Positions 32,989-44,779 of a DNA stretch of 64,000 nt are shown in pieces (the first letter of the stretch is position 1; the number at the start of each line of letters is the position of its first letter). Location of the stretch: NCBI GenBank assembly GCA_015680685.1, contig MNCI01027262.1, positions 540,338 through 604,337 on the forward strand, in the 5' to 3' direction. The notes beneath the pieces are model-generated. The model had not been told where the DNA came from. It did no database searches and was given only the letters and a program-made list of their open reading frames with translations. The position numbers and the translations under genes are program-made. This DNA comes from Gnetum montanum. Taxonomy: Eukaryota; Streptophyta; Gnetopsida; Gnetales; Gnetaceae.

Positions 32989-34735
32989 TTACATTGTTGG
33001 AGCAGGAGGTGTTATGGGAACTACTTGTGGTGGAAGAGGTGCAGATGGATTTGGAGGATGGAATGAGTGTGAGATGTCCACCAAAGGAGAAGGAGTCCTT
33101 CTAAAGTACTCCCAAACTTGGTAGTGACGGTTGGGGGTTGCATGACTCATAGATTCACTTGGAGAAATCGGCTGCTGCACATAATATCCATAAGGGTTAA
33201 GTTGCCGATAAGGGTACTGTTGTGTTGGCAGTGGCATCCCCCACGACTGTGGGTATTGCCACTATTGATGCTATCTGATGGCTTGTGGTGGAGTTCCACC
33301 TAGATAATACGTTAAGGGTTGGCGGAACTACCTTGGGTTACCTTGTGGATAAGGTAACCTACAGGTTGTTTGCCGTTGGTTGAGTCTTGGATTAAGCGCA
33401 TACATCCCAAGACTTTTGTAGATGTGAGATGATGGGGCAACATCCCTTAGGATGTTCATAATGGTAGATCTCACATCCACCATCATTGTCTGAATCCGAA
33501 CCCACAACCAAATCGAAGTTAGTGATTTTTCCCTTACCCTTGTTATGTGCAAAGCTTAAATCTCTCCACTTTTTCTTACATTTGTCACTACTTTGTTCTA
33601 CCTTAGACTCTTCTAAAATTTTCAAGACTGTTTCAATTCTTGAGTCTAAGGAATCCCACATTTAGTCTACTTTGACTCATTTTCTATATTCTTCAAGGCG
33701 TAGGCATAATGGAATGCCTATAAATGATTTTGTAGATTAGCATTATATCCCCTTTCAAATCGTGGGATGTTGTTCATGTCTAATCACTTGATCCGGCTAT
33801 CCTTTAAATTCCTTGTGGGAATCTTAACTGCCTCCGTTATGTCAAGCATACTTTGGGTTGCGAGTAGGGGCTCATCATGATCATCTCTTTCATGATGCCT
33901 ATGATGTCTTCGTCATTCCCTACTCTTCCTACGTCCTTGACCTTGTCCTCTCTCTTGAATTTCCCGTCGAGATCTTTCATCCTTCTTACTTTTATCCTCA
34001 CCTTATGTTCATGGTGGCTACACCCATATGTGGAAGGATAGGGTGAGTGATGGGAAGAAGGGGAAGAAGAAGGGGAACCATCTCCATGATGATGTTTCTT
34101 GCCTTCTCTTCGACTGCTATGGCCCCAATCATGGTGATGATCTAAGTGCCCATCCTTAGCATGAGTGGTTGTTCCCTCTGTGAACAGTTGTTGTTCACAA
34201 GCATCAAAACCAATGTTATGTATCATTGATCATAGGTTCTAATACCCAACCTCCTCATCATCGTTAGAAGGAGGAACATCGTTTGCTAATGAACCCGTGA
34301 TAAGGGATTCCTCATCTCCTATTTCGCTAAGGACATGCAGGACCTTGTCCTTCTGTCTACTGTGCTGACTCTCCTACCTTAAGTCTCTCATATGTTGGGA
34401 ATCTATGGGATAATAATCCCTCATGTCTAAGTCTTCACCAACGTATTCAGCAAATAATTCTTACATGCCAATCTGTGCCAAGGCACGGAAAAGTATCCAA
34501 GGGACTGATTGATCTGGGGGTAACACAATGTTACCTTGCAAATCCCTCCATCGCAACTATTTGTCTTGATGGAGGATAAAAGTGAAGTTTGGAATATACT
34601 CATTGGGATGAGTATAAACTATCTTGTATTGTTTAGGATTTGGCTGATTTTAGTTATGTTTTTTATGTTGTCAACTGTCTCGTGTATAGTCCTTAGGTGG
34701 TGAGTTGCTCTTATGAGAAAAAGGCATTTTTATTG
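32989..34735 (-). pseudogene. Athila-like gag, broken
   Basis: The start is probably near 34728 (MPFSHKS). Shortly after, KIVYTHPNEYIPNFTFILHQD matches the plus-strand copy at ~61690-61770. A His-rich segment follows (34226-33837: HHHDWGHSSRREGKKHHHGDG). The C-terminal part is Pro/Tyr-rich (33237-32989: NPYGYYVQQPISPSES) and pairs with PNPYEYYVQQP in the plus copy. Several stops and frame changes occur. Gag forms the particle that packages element RNA. Confidence 0.65.
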
Positions 34736-34853
34736 GTGTGCTAATTCACCGTTATATAAAATTTTTCTCTGTTGATTAACCCAAAGGTTCATTAAGGCTC
34801 ACAACGATGTGAGTGATATCCCTTATGTTCTATTTGGCACACAAACACTTAGT

Positions 34854-34871
34854 CCCTGCCAACGGCACCAA
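34854..34871 (-). other. Athila-type primer-binding site
   Basis: The minus strand reads TTGGTGCCGTTGGCAGGG, two bases from the TTGGCGCCGTTGCCGGGG typical of Athila elements. It abuts the LTR end at 34872. Confidence 0.8.
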
Positions 34872-35092
34872 TGATGAGTGGCGAGGTACCCCTACACTCA
34901 ACCATACAAAATAAGTGTAGCACGCGCGATCTAGTCAAACTCCATAGAATCAATGCCTAAACACCCCGTGGAACACTTGGGGTTAATCATTCGTTGTCTT
35001 CCTAGACTTACTTGTTGTTGTCACAGTGTATGGTTAAGTATGTCTGAGGTATATGACTTTTATAGCTTTTCTATTTTTCTCCTATGCTATTG
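34872..35092 (-). repeat. 5' LTR of the Athila-like element, truncated
   Basis: Matches 29112-29332 with scattered substitutions and then stops abruptly at TGCTATTG, where unrelated sequence begins. Only the U5 end remains, so the promoter part is gone. 35093-35640, next to it, holds no gene I can recognise. Confidence 0.85.
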
Positions 35093-35699
35093 TGCAACAT
35101 TAGGAAAACAACCATAACTTCATTATTATGAATCCAAATTAAACAAGGACACATCCATTAGAAGGCCTAAATGAATTTCTAAGAACACATTACATTCAAT
35201 TTCACAAATGTCAGAAGTTCTTCAAAGAAAAAATACACAACGTTACTTCCTTTTTCATGTTAAACCTTCAAAACCTAGATTTCATATAACCAGGGAAACA
35301 GTCGAAATAGCTAAAATCATTAAAACCCATTAAAATTTATACCAAAATAATGGGATAGCATTTTAACAAATCCTAAGGCCTAGATCTAAGAAAATGACAA
35401 CACCCCAATTTTTTTTTTTTAAAAAAGCATGAAATGGTAAGCCCTATTTTCAAAATAGAATTTACAAAATCTAAAAAAATAAAATAGCTATAGATCTACA
35501 TGGAAGAAGCCAAAATAGAAGATGGGATTTCATAAGAATTCCATTTTAATACATAAACTAGTGTAGATCTAGAAAAAATGGCTCCAACACATTGGAAACA
35601 AAACAAGAAAAACCATAGAAAATAAAGGAAAAAATAGGTAGAATTTCCTACCCCTAGTCCTTGACCACGATAGCCCTAGAGGCTAACATGCATAGTTGA

Positions 35700-36930
35700 T
35701 TGAGGTCAAAATTGGCCTAGATTTGAGATGCATGATTATTTCATGATAGAGATCCATTTTTTCACACTAAGGATAGTATTCCCAATGTGCAAACTCAAAG
35801 AGGAAGGCTTTGTTGGAGCTCCTAAACATCTCAAAATAACATCAAATGACCCATTGTGCACTCTAGAACCCTGATAGCAACCATTGGAGCCTTCAAACCA
35901 CAAGAAATTGATCCCAAATGGCCAAAATATGGGTTTCCCTAGTTTTCCATGTTGATCTCCCTAGCCCAAATGTGAAAATGATGGGGAAGCTTATAAAACA
36001 CTTGGGAGTGCTCAAAACTACTAGATTTTGAAATGAACCCATAACCCTTGGTCCTAGCAACTTCAAATGGTAACATGCATGGTCAATTGTGATCCAAATT
36101 AGCCTAGATATAGGATTCTTACTTTTTCCATGCTATAGTAACTTTCCCAACATGGAAACAAGGGGGAAAAGCTACTTTTCCATGTTCAATTACAAGATGA
36201 CACTCCTAGAAGCCAAAGATCTATGTTGAAGAAGCCTAGGACCTCATAGCCTCATGATTTTACTTTCCTAATCTCATTTCATCCTTCAAAATCCATTTTC
36301 CCCCATTATTTTATGCTATAGTAACCCCCTAAAAGTGGAAACAATGGGAGCAGACCCTAAGTACCCTTTAACAACCTTCAAATGTGCCTGAAACCAGCTA
36401 GAAACTTGTAGAATTGAAGTCTATAGCCCTAGGGGCATAGAAACCAAGTCAAAGTTCTTCTAAATCACTCTAAATTTACAAAACAAGTGTCCCCCTATTT
36501 TTCCACACTAAGCATACTATGCACAATGTGGAAAAAATGGGTAAATCCATTTTTACATGTTTCAACACTTAGAATCAACTCAAACTACCTAAAAATGAAG
36601 CTAGAGGATGCACAACTTTTAGATCTAGGTCTTGACTACCTATTTGACCTTTTTTGATTCCAATTTGACGTAAATATTGATTTTATACATTGATCCACCT
36701 TTCTTCCACACTAGTTATCATGGAAATAGGGGGGAAAGGCTCTAGAACATGCTTTTTGACCTTTATAGAACTTTGGGATGCCCAACTTTGATGGATCTAA
36801 CCCTATGCTATCTTGGGAAGGTCCCAAAACCTTTCTTTTGGACATATAAGCACTCAAAAATGTATTTTCCTTGGTTTCCACACTAAGGATCCATATTTCC
36901 ATGTTGAGCTCAACGTGGAAGCCTCAAAAT
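35700..36930. repeat. Tandem array, period ~185 bp, with hairpin cores
   Basis: Seven cores of the type TTTTCCACACTAAG .. ATGTGGAAA begin near 35761, 35943, 36124, 36308, 36498, 36702 and 36874. Spacings are 182, 181, 184, 190, 204 and 172 bp. The best inverted repeat is TTTTTCCACA .. TGTGGAAAAA near 36496-36535. Between cores, words such as CATGCATRGTCAATTG and CTAGATTTGAGAT recur in diverged form. No open frames are conserved between units. It lies just before the spacer and integrase of Tat-like element A. Confidence 0.7.
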
Positions 36931-37439
36931 ACTTGATTTTTGGATCCAAACAGCATAGAAATAACCTTAATTAATGCCTAAACTCACCTACTGGCCTTGT
37001 AGCCTTAAAACATGGCCCACTAAGGCCTAAAAATGGCAAAACCTACTCATTTATTACCTATATTATCCAAATTTTACCATATATAGCATGTTTCACTTGA
37101 TTTTTGCCTTATTACATAATGTTTTGGCTTGTTTTTGAACTTGTGTTTCCTTGTTGATCTTATTGACCTTCTATGGTCTTTATACAATCTTATGTGTTCT
37201 TTATTTTCCTTCTTGTAGCTTTATTTTACTTTTTTTGGCCTTTAAATAATATCAAATAATGGGGTTTGACCTTCCCTAACCACCATGTAACACCATATGG
37301 CCATGGCATGCTAAGGCCTTAAATTGGCATTATAGTCCACCAAGACTCTAAACTAGCATCATGGCCTTCTAAGGCCTAAAACTAACATCATACTAGACCT
37401 TAGCATGCTCCTCCCAACGAGTAGTATGATGATATTGAA

Positions 37440-38660
37440 TTTTACCTTATGCATCATGAATCCTCATAAGCCCTAACTACTACTCAGGAGGATGCCATAT
37501 GTAAGTGATCAAAGCCATATGTCATTGTAGGTGATAATAGATTATGTCAATGATTCTATGATGGCATACTCCTAAAGTGCTTAGGTAAAACTAAAGCTAG
37601 AATAGTCTTATAGAAGGCTCACAAGGACGTTTGTGAAGGACATATAGGACCAAGAGCCATGGCTACTAAGATTAGATAGTTACACTATTACTGGCCCCAT
37701 ATGAAAAATAACTACTTGCAAAAGTTTAAGCAATATGACACATGCCAATGACATAGCAACCTAATACATATATTACCAACTAAGTTATATACAACCCAAA
37801 TAACATGGTCATTTCAATGATGGGGGTTGGATATTATTGGACTCATAACATCTAAGTCTTCCATAGGGCATAGCTTCATCATCACTGTAATTGAATACTT
37901 TACTAAGTGGGTAGAGGCTATTTTCCTAAGGAAGACTACATCTAAGAAAGGCTACAAATTCATCCTAGAAAACATTGTGACCTATTTTGGCATATCCATG
38001 ACCATATTTACAGACAATGGACCCAAATTTAGTATCTAAAACATCAAGGACTTCTATCAAAACCTAGACATTAAGCATTCTTTCTCATCACCTTACTACC
38101 CTCAATCCAATGGGCAAGCAAAAGCAAGGGAAAAGGCCATCATAAACTTGCTCAAGAAGATGCTTAACAACAATAAGGACAAGTGGCATAAGTAGCTTAT
38201 CCATGTGCAATTATCATATAGAACAACCTATTGCATGACAACTGATGTAACCCCTCATAGGCTTGTTTATAATTTTGAAGCTATTTTACCTCTTAAGTTA
38301 CATGTGACATGACTTCAAGTAGCCTTGAGCAACTTCATCAATGATGAGAAGAATAAGGAATTGTGAATGGTAGCCCTAGATTTAGTTGAGGAGCAACATA
38401 TGCAAGTGCTTGCTCACATTGAGCATTATTAAGAGAGGTAGAAGTGACAACAACATCATGAATTGACAATGCACAAGATCAAGGAGGGAGACCTAGTCCT
38501 CAAAGCCATCCATGAGCATGCAAAAAAGTTCTCAACCAACTAGAAAGGATCCTTCCTTGTCATTAGAGCCTATGGAAATGGAGCATTTAGAATAGCTGAC
38601 ATGAATGAGCATGAGCTGACCAATTTGGTCAGTCATTCCTATCTAAAACCATACTACATG
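37440..38660 (+). pseudogene. Tat-like integrase of element A
   Basis: Begins inside pol: the preceding ~450 bp match the spacer upstream of element C pol, so RT and both RNases H are deleted. Integrase pieces in order: GPRAMATKI, YYWPHMKNN, DTCQ (His-Cys domain), LDIIGLITSKSSIGHSFIITVIEYFTKWVEAI (first catalytic Asp), TDNGPKF (second Asp), then NGQAKAREKAI, where the expected Glu is Lys. The C-terminal part has KIKEGDLVLKAIHEH and SYLKPYYM near 38655. Several stops occur. Polypurine tract and LTR would follow, but element B is inserted there. Confidence 0.75.
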
Positions 38661-38835
38661 TAGCTAACAATCATCAACAAATGGGCCTACTTTCAATGGT
38701 CCGCTATGACCTTAAACTAGCAACACAACCTGCCAGGGCCTTCAACTAGTACCATGGCCCACCATGATCTTAAACTAGCAACTTTGGTAACCTAGATAGC
38801 CTAATTCTCATGCGGCCTGTATGCATTATAGCATT

Positions 38836-38908
38836 ATAACCTGCAGTGATGTTTTTTATTCTTTATGGGTACTTCTTGGGTCAATCCTCTAGGCATCAAC
38901 AAGAGGGG
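38836..38908 (+). other. 3' end of element A up to its polypurine tract
   Basis: AGGCATCAACAAGAGGGG ends at the first base of element B. The same stretch occurs before the 3' LTR of B (46195-46212) and before the LTR at 56323, as AACAAAGAGGGGACA. This tract primes plus-strand synthesis. The last five bases (38904-38908, AGGGG) are the target duplication of B. Confidence 0.75.
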
Positions 38909-40095
38909 TGAAACACCATAAAATTTCAAGTCTTAGCATCTTGACTACAAATTTGGCTAAGTGTCAAAATGGTGGGCACTTTTCCCATATTTTTTTAAGT
39001 GTTGAGTGTAGTTAGCTCCAACTACCGAATTTGCAAAATCTTTCTAAGTGTTAGAATGATGATACTTTCTGCAGATTCACATGTCATGCTATGTAGCATA
39101 GCACCATGTCTATTACAATGTAGCACCCTGTTATGCTACGTACCCTATCATACTGCATAGCGTAGCACCATGTCCACGAGAGTGTAGTACCCTATTACAT
39201 TGTGTAGCATAGCACCATGTCTACTATAGCGTAGCACCCAGTCCAACATTGCAACTAGCATCTCTTATCCTGCACATAACATGGGATGAGCATGGCCCCA
39301 CCCACTGCACTCCCACATGGCACCTGATCCGCATTTTGGGCTAACCCTAGCCCTGTAAATACCCATGCACCCTCTTTTGAAAAGAAAAAAAGGAGAGGAG
39401 GGTTGACATTCATTCTAACCAGTAAGGTAGTTGGCACTTCCATTTGGCATTTGGAACTTTAGCATCTTGGCACTTAGCTCTATGGGCGAATGAGACCCAA
39501 AGCACACCACACTGATAGAGACGTACAACTACATCGCATGGTACATTGCATCCCCATTGCATCCCTGTAAAACATCACATGGTACACCATGGCTATCAAC
39601 TTGGTAGGCATAGTCCAACATAGTGAGTGCTAGACTTCACAGCTTAACACCATTGAGGCTGTGACTACACTCCCAATGCACCTATTGTACACTATGTATA
39701 CCTTTGTAAATTAGCTACGCTCCCTCTTTTAGGGTGGTGGATTTATGTTCTCAAATTTTGTTACATTTCTCAAGCATTTCTCTATGGAATTTAGCATAAC
39801 ACTTGTATTTTCTCACTTTTCATACATATTTGCACATTCATGTCACAGTTCTTAGGCTAGGACACCCTGCTATTCTCTCACTTTTCATACATATTTCTCT
39901 ATGCTCTATAGCATAGTATAAATGCTTCTCACACATAGTCATTTTAACACCACGTAAGTCCCTGTCTGATCGACAAGACCATTCAGGACACCCCATTTCC
40001 ATTTTTTCCAGCAAAACCCTCACATGGATTTGAGGTTAGGCTATATGCCCAACAACCTCTTGGTGTTCTAGCCACTAACATTTTTGGATGTCACA
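38909..40095 (+). repeat. 5' LTR of element B
   Basis: 1187 bp, from TGAAACACCATAAAATTTC to GATGTCACA. U3 (39091-39245) has about four units of a ~45-50 bp repeat built on TAGCATAGCACCATGTCTAC. The TATA position reads TGTAAATA (39354-39361), while the 3' copy has TATAAATA. The small ORFs inside are not genes. Confidence 0.9.
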
Positions 40096-40100
40096 GTTTT

Positions 40101-40117
40101 TGGTGCTAGAAGGAGGG
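40101..40117 (+). other. Primer-binding site of element B
   Basis: TGGTGCTAGAAGGAGGG, 5 bp after the LTR end. It is identical to the site at 2736-2752. A tRNA ending in ...CUAGCACCA would pair with it; I do not recognise which. Confidence 0.7.
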
Positions 40118-40370
40118 CCTTTCTCTGTGTCCTTTCTGCATGCCACGAGTAATCCTGCATGCTATCTGTACCTTGTTACTAGTAGCTTGCTAGCATAGAC
40201 ATGACACCCCTGTAGTTATCTACACATCGAGTGGTGCATATTGGTCACCACAATGGTTCCTCTGGAACCTTGTAGGATGAAAGCCTAAAATTATCTATTG
40301 CATTACGCTACTTGTGTCCTATGTAGCATAGCAACACTGTCAGTGTAGTGGTTTCTAAACTGAATGCTAC

Positions 40371-40540
40371 GTTATGTTGTCTACTATGTTACACTGTCTA
40401 CTGTGTTATGCTATCTACTACGTTATGTTTTCTACTATGTTATGCTATCTTCTACGTTACCCTATTATGCTATCTACTGCATTACATTGTCTACTATGTT
40501 GCGCTATCCACTGTGTTATGCTGCCCATTGCATTATGCTA
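40371..40540. repeat. Ten tandem copies of a 17-bp unit
   Basis: The unit is close to GTTATGCTATCTACTAT, repeated about ten times with substitutions and one longer copy. Because 17 is not a multiple of three, the repeat gives overlapping ORFs in all three plus frames; these are not genes. It lies in the leader between PBS and gag. Confidence 0.8.
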
Positions 40541-40601
40541 CATGCATCCTATGTAGCGTAGCAACCCCAACAGCGTAGCAAACTCTAGTGTAGCAATCAT
40601 G

Positions 40602-40690
40602 ACAAGCTATAGCATAGCAAGCTCTAGCATAGTGAGCATACCAAGCTCTAGTATAGTAAGCTTACCAAGCTCTAGCATAGCGAGTATAGC
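40602..40690. repeat. Tandem repeat of ~25 bp in the leader of B
   Basis: Three to four copies of CAAGCTCTAGCATAGTGAGCATAC with changes. The stretch after it up to ~41480 has TTTTTCTACA and CATTTTT words and no clear gene. Confidence 0.6.
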
Positions 40691-41479
40691 ACCAAAGTTG
40701 GCCATTTTTCACAGTTTTCATACTTAGCATTTTTTCTGCATTTTTATACATAGTATTTTTTCTACATTTTTACACTTAGCCATTCTTCTATATTTTTATA
40801 CTTAGAAATTTTCCGGCTACTAGCAGACTTAGTTACCTTTTTTTTGTAATTTTTAGAGTTAGCCATTTTCTACAAATAGCAACTCTCACAAACTAATTTA
40901 TGAATATGAATCCAGATCAACCTTCCACATTGGTGTCTAATACATTTGACACTATAATCCAGCCAAAGCATGCTGCACTAAGCCATAAATAATACAATTT
41001 TTTTTGTGCTAAAATCCAAGCAGGACTACCAGTGGATTACCTTAATTCAAAGGCAAAATAGGACTATGAACGAGTCCACTAGAATGGATGGGAGTACAAC
41101 CCCTCCTTGTTTGACAAAATCCCACTCATGAAGTCCAACCACTAGTTGTTTTCCCAACTCATTCATGCAAACAAGCATGATGCAACAACAACCTATGAGT
41201 AACCCTCACAGAAGGAGGAAGAGGAGTTCAAGGCCCACTTTGAGAATGAGAGCCCCCTTCACATTATCTTCCAACGACCACTCCCTAGTACAACCCCTCC
41301 TTAGTTCAGTCCACCCATACTCCTTGAGATGATAACCATGTCAATTTAGCCTTCCTCATAAGTAACTAATGCATTTTTCCAACACTATACTCATGCAAGG
41401 ACCACCTCTCAACTCCAAGCAACTCATGCATCCTACGTTCAACCTATCTCATTGGCATCTGTGGTGCCTATCCAACCCA

Positions 41480-42400
41480 CTCATGTGTGGCCTACTTTGA
41501 TCACCACACCCATCACTCAGCCAAAACATCAACAACCATCCACTATGATGTTAAACTGGAAACTACCATCTGCTACGATGATAAATTGGCAACAACTATC
41601 TACTACGATGTTAAACTAGCGAACTCCACAACCAACAATTCTACCCTATGCTATGCAAGCAACCCAAGACAAGCTAATGCAACTAGTTGGCACATCCCCA
41701 ATCTTGGATTAGGCATTCCAGTTGATCCAAAGCTTGATGGAGAAGGTCAACTAACTTAAGGCTAACTCCTCTAACACCATTAAGGTGGTGGACTTCTACC
41801 AAGTTGATCCCATAATTCCTACAGTACCACCTCTAACTCTCCCAATTGGGGTCCAGCTGCCACAATTCACCAATTACAATGATGAAGGGGATCCCAATGC
41901 ACACTTGGTCATATTTTGATCTAAGTTCCTACTCCTTCAAGCTTGGCTACATGCCATCATGAGCATGTTCCCCATGTCATTCACTGGCAAGGCCTTAGAT
42001 TGGTATCACACGCTACCCAAAGACTCAATATCCTCTTTAAAGGATCTCATAAGCTAGTTTGTGACACGCTTCAAGTACAACCTAAAGCATAAACCAACCC
42101 TCAACCAGCTCATGCAAGTTAAGCAGGGGCCTCTATAACCCGTGCCAAAATTCCTTCAACATTGGAATGCTGCTTTGAGTGAAATGCATGAACCCCTAGT
42201 AGAGACACATCTACTAGCCATCTTCAAAGGTGCAGTGAATGACCTCATCAAGTTCAAACTATATTATGTAGCCCCAAAGTCTCTTAGCCAAGCCTTTGCC
42301 CAAACAAAAGGCATAGAGGAAGCAGCGCAAGCTAGCAATGACCCAACCTATGTGGCCTACAAAAACCAACATGCTCACAAGAAAAAAAAATAGTGGCAAT
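41480..42400 (+). pseudogene. Gag core of element B, broken
   Basis: The best frame from 41800 onward reads VDFYQVDP, then LPQFTNYNDEGDPNAHL and MSFTGKALDWYHTLPKDSISSLKDL. This is the retrotransposon gag domain, with the W and the ALDWY block in place. After three in-frame stops it continues as PKFLQHWNAALSEMHEPLVETHLLAIFKGAVNDLIKFKL to KNQHAHKKKK at 42393. The same order is present in copy D (58338-58990). The N-terminal stretch 41530-41640 is made of copies of the TTAAACTAGCA motif, read as YDVKLxTTIxYD. Confidence 0.75.
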
Positions 42401-42632
42401 AGTGGAGACAAGCATAAAAGCAACCAACTAGGGCCTAATAGCTAAGCATCCCAATGCCCCAACTGATAAAATCACCAACTCTAGCATCAAATCATCTACA
42501 TTAGCAAGGGCCACCCCAAGGTCCAACTTTCAGTGCAAGGACTGCTGAAAGTATACACCGCTACCAATGGAACCCTCTAAACTATTGAAGTAACTCCTGA
42601 AAGCCAGGAAAATCCAACACAAACACTTATCG

Positions 42633-43304
42633 GTGATTACCCACCAAAAACATGATAGGTACTGTGAACTACTAAGGAACCCTACATTAGCAGTACCAAA
42701 CGAGCCCCTAGTCCCACAACATTTTAAATTGGACCAATACTATCATTACCAACAATTGACTAGTCATAGTACTGATAACTATCATGCTTTTCAAGATGAC
42801 CTGCAAAGAATGATAGAACAAGGCCAACTGGTGCTCGACACGGCAAGTCAATCCAATACAGATGATGCCTCCTATGTCATAAACTCCATTAGTATAGGTG
42901 GCAAGCCCAAACCTACACAACAACCTTTTGTGATCCATGTGCCTCCTAGCAAGGCAAGGATCCCCTTGGCCTCCACAAATAAGAGGCCTTCCTTTGTTAT
43001 TAAAGTGCCACCTCAAGCACCCACAACACCTTTTGTGGTCAAGGTCCCAAACCAACCATCCGCTAAGACATTAAATTGGCATGGTGTAGCAACAACAACC
43101 ACTAAGCAACCTTTCGTTATTAGAGTGCCACAACACATTAGTCACACAAAAAATCCTAAAATAACTCCTAAGCCACCCTTTATCATAACGGTGCCACAAC
43201 ATGATGGCCCCTCACCTACCCAAAGCCCAATAGTGGGCAACATCATGATCCCTCCTCCTTCAAGTGTTGACCCCACTAGCAACATAGGTAGGCCTACCAA
43301 ATGA
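42633..43304 (+). CDS. Gag C-terminal part with repeated PFVIxVP peptides
   Basis: 223 aa, open. Residues about 1-70 correspond to the block after gag in Tat elements (NPTLAVPNEPLVPQHFKLDQ..LQRMIEQGQL). There the usual Cys-His knuckle is lost: the Cys positions are Tyr. Five copies of a PFVIxVP peptide follow (QPFVIHVPP, PSFVIKVPP, TPFVVKVPN, QPFVIRVPQ, PPFIITVPQ), spaced 15-30 residues in a Pro/Thr-rich linker. The role of the repeats is unknown. A one-base change of frame or stop separates it from gag upstream. Confidence 0.6.
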   Translation: MITHQKHDRYCELLRNPTLAVPNEPLVPQHFKLDQYYHYQQLTSHSTDNYHAFQDDLQRMIEQGQLVLDTASQSNTDDASYVINSISIGGKPKPTQQPFVIHVPPSKARIPLASTNKRPSFVIKVPPQAPTTPFVVKVPNQPSAKTLNWHGVATTTTKQPFVIRVPQHISHTKNPKITPKPPFIITVPQHDGPSPTQSPIVGNIMIPPPSSVDPTSNIGRPTK

Positions 43305-43789
43305 CAACACAAGAGGATAGGTGAGTGCCTTGTGACCCCCATGGCTAAAGCAAAGGCTATAATCAACAAGAAACAACCAAACACTAGGACCCCTACCCCC
43401 AAGTAGGCCATGAAAACCAAGCCCAAGTCCCCTCCTCAAGAGATCTATCTCTTAAGCCACATGGAGGAAATCAAGGCCAACACAACAGCCAATGACAAGG
43501 ATTTCATAGCTACACTAACCCAGGTGAAACAAACACTCAAGCAAAAGAACAAAATGTTGAGCTTGTACAACCTAGTCATGATCTCATCTTCTCACTGCCA
43601 AGAATTGGCCTAGATCTTGGCCTCCATTCCTATTATGGAGGACATCCCTGCAGATGAGACACCCATCCGTGCAACAATGTTGCCTCCTACACCATAAGAA
43701 TTGGGTTCAACATCTCTATCCTTTCACGATGATGCAATCAAAGTTAACCCCAAATAAGGGGAGGTCACTACAGCTCCACTATCCATTAG

Positions 43790-44249
43790 CATTCGTGTTG
43801 GGTAGTGCACTATCGGTAGAGCTCATGTCGATGATGGTGCATCAACAAACGTAGTCCTGTACTCCATCATCGATAAGCTAGGCCTGGTGGACAAAATCAA
43901 GCCAACCAAAACCACATGTCTAAAATCCTTCAACAGATCATGTGTCATAGTCAGGGATACAATCCACTTAGCCTTCATGGTAGAAGAGAAATTCCCAACT
44001 AATGCAAATTTCACTGTCATAGAGGAGATGCTAGGTTTCAACATGATTCTAGATAGGCCTTGGCTAGCCCAACTAAGGGTCATCTCCTTTCCCATCCACC
44101 AAGAAATCCACCTTCCATACAAAGGTGGTCAAGTTATCATCCATGGTGATAACGCTTCCTCTTCGACTATCCACGACATGGACGTGGCGCAAGTTTTGAA
44201 AGAAGAGTTTCTTGGTGGTACACCTATGGCAACCAACACAACGTTTTAG
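43790..44249 (+). pseudogene. Aspartic protease of element B
   Basis: The active site reads VDDGASTNVV (43827-43856, DGAS in place of DTGA/S). It is followed by LYSIIDKLGL, a FMVEEKFPTNANFTVIEEM stretch and MILDRPWLAQ, the ILGRPWL end block, then HQEIHLPYKGGQ. The frame is open through 44249. The order gag-linker-protease fits Tat elements. The next gene should be RT, but only a 3-kb spacer to the LTR follows. Confidence 0.7.
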
Positions 44250-44779
44250 GCTAACACACCTAAACAAGTGGTTGAAGCTAATATCCTCCTAGAGGATCCT
44301 AAGCCTTGCACATCCTTGAATCCATACCTGATTAGGAAGCAACTATGTGATCAAGACTTTTCCTTGGACAAAAACACATTCAACACTAGCTCACCCCTTG
44401 CCTCCATTGGCCATGAACTTTTGGTTTTTCTTGGGTTGCATTTGTTTATGCATTTACATTTCACCTACTTGCGTAGTTTACACACTACTTCACTTTGTTT
44501 ACATATTTCTACTTTCTTTACACATCCATCTACTTAGCTCATGCATTACATTTGAAAAAATAGCAAGAACACATGGCCCGAAAAGTCCTTAAACTAGCCT
44601 ACGGCCTAGAATGGTCTAAAACTATCACTTTTTGCATTGCTTTTCTTTCATTCATACATTTTAAATCTGTTTGTGATAGGTTTTTCTTGATGTTGTTTTC
44701 TTTTTAGTTTATTTTTGCAGGATCTTGTAGGCACACAACATGACCATGCATGTAGAATCGCACCTTACACAAGGAACGT

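Larger units (their letters stand above)
29112..35092 (-). mobile_element. Athila-like Gypsy element with gag and protease only, minus strand
   Basis: Bounded by two copies of one LTR in direct orientation: a full left copy (29112-30058) and a right copy cut to 221 bp (34872-35092). The primer-binding site next to the right copy is of the Athila type. Between them lie gag and protease on the minus strand and nothing resembling RT, RNase H or integrase. About 1.9 kb (30059-31970) between protease and the 3' LTR holds no gene I can name. Such elements need enzymes in trans. A related copy starts at 60586. Because pol may have been lost in this copy only, the non-autonomous state is inference. 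Confidence 0.8.

Noticed and set aside
40348-40578. Three overlapping plus-strand ORFs of 60-76 aa with Cys/Tyr-rich repeated peptides
   Set aside because: They are the three frames of a 17-bp tandem repeat, which lacks stops in each frame; not genes.
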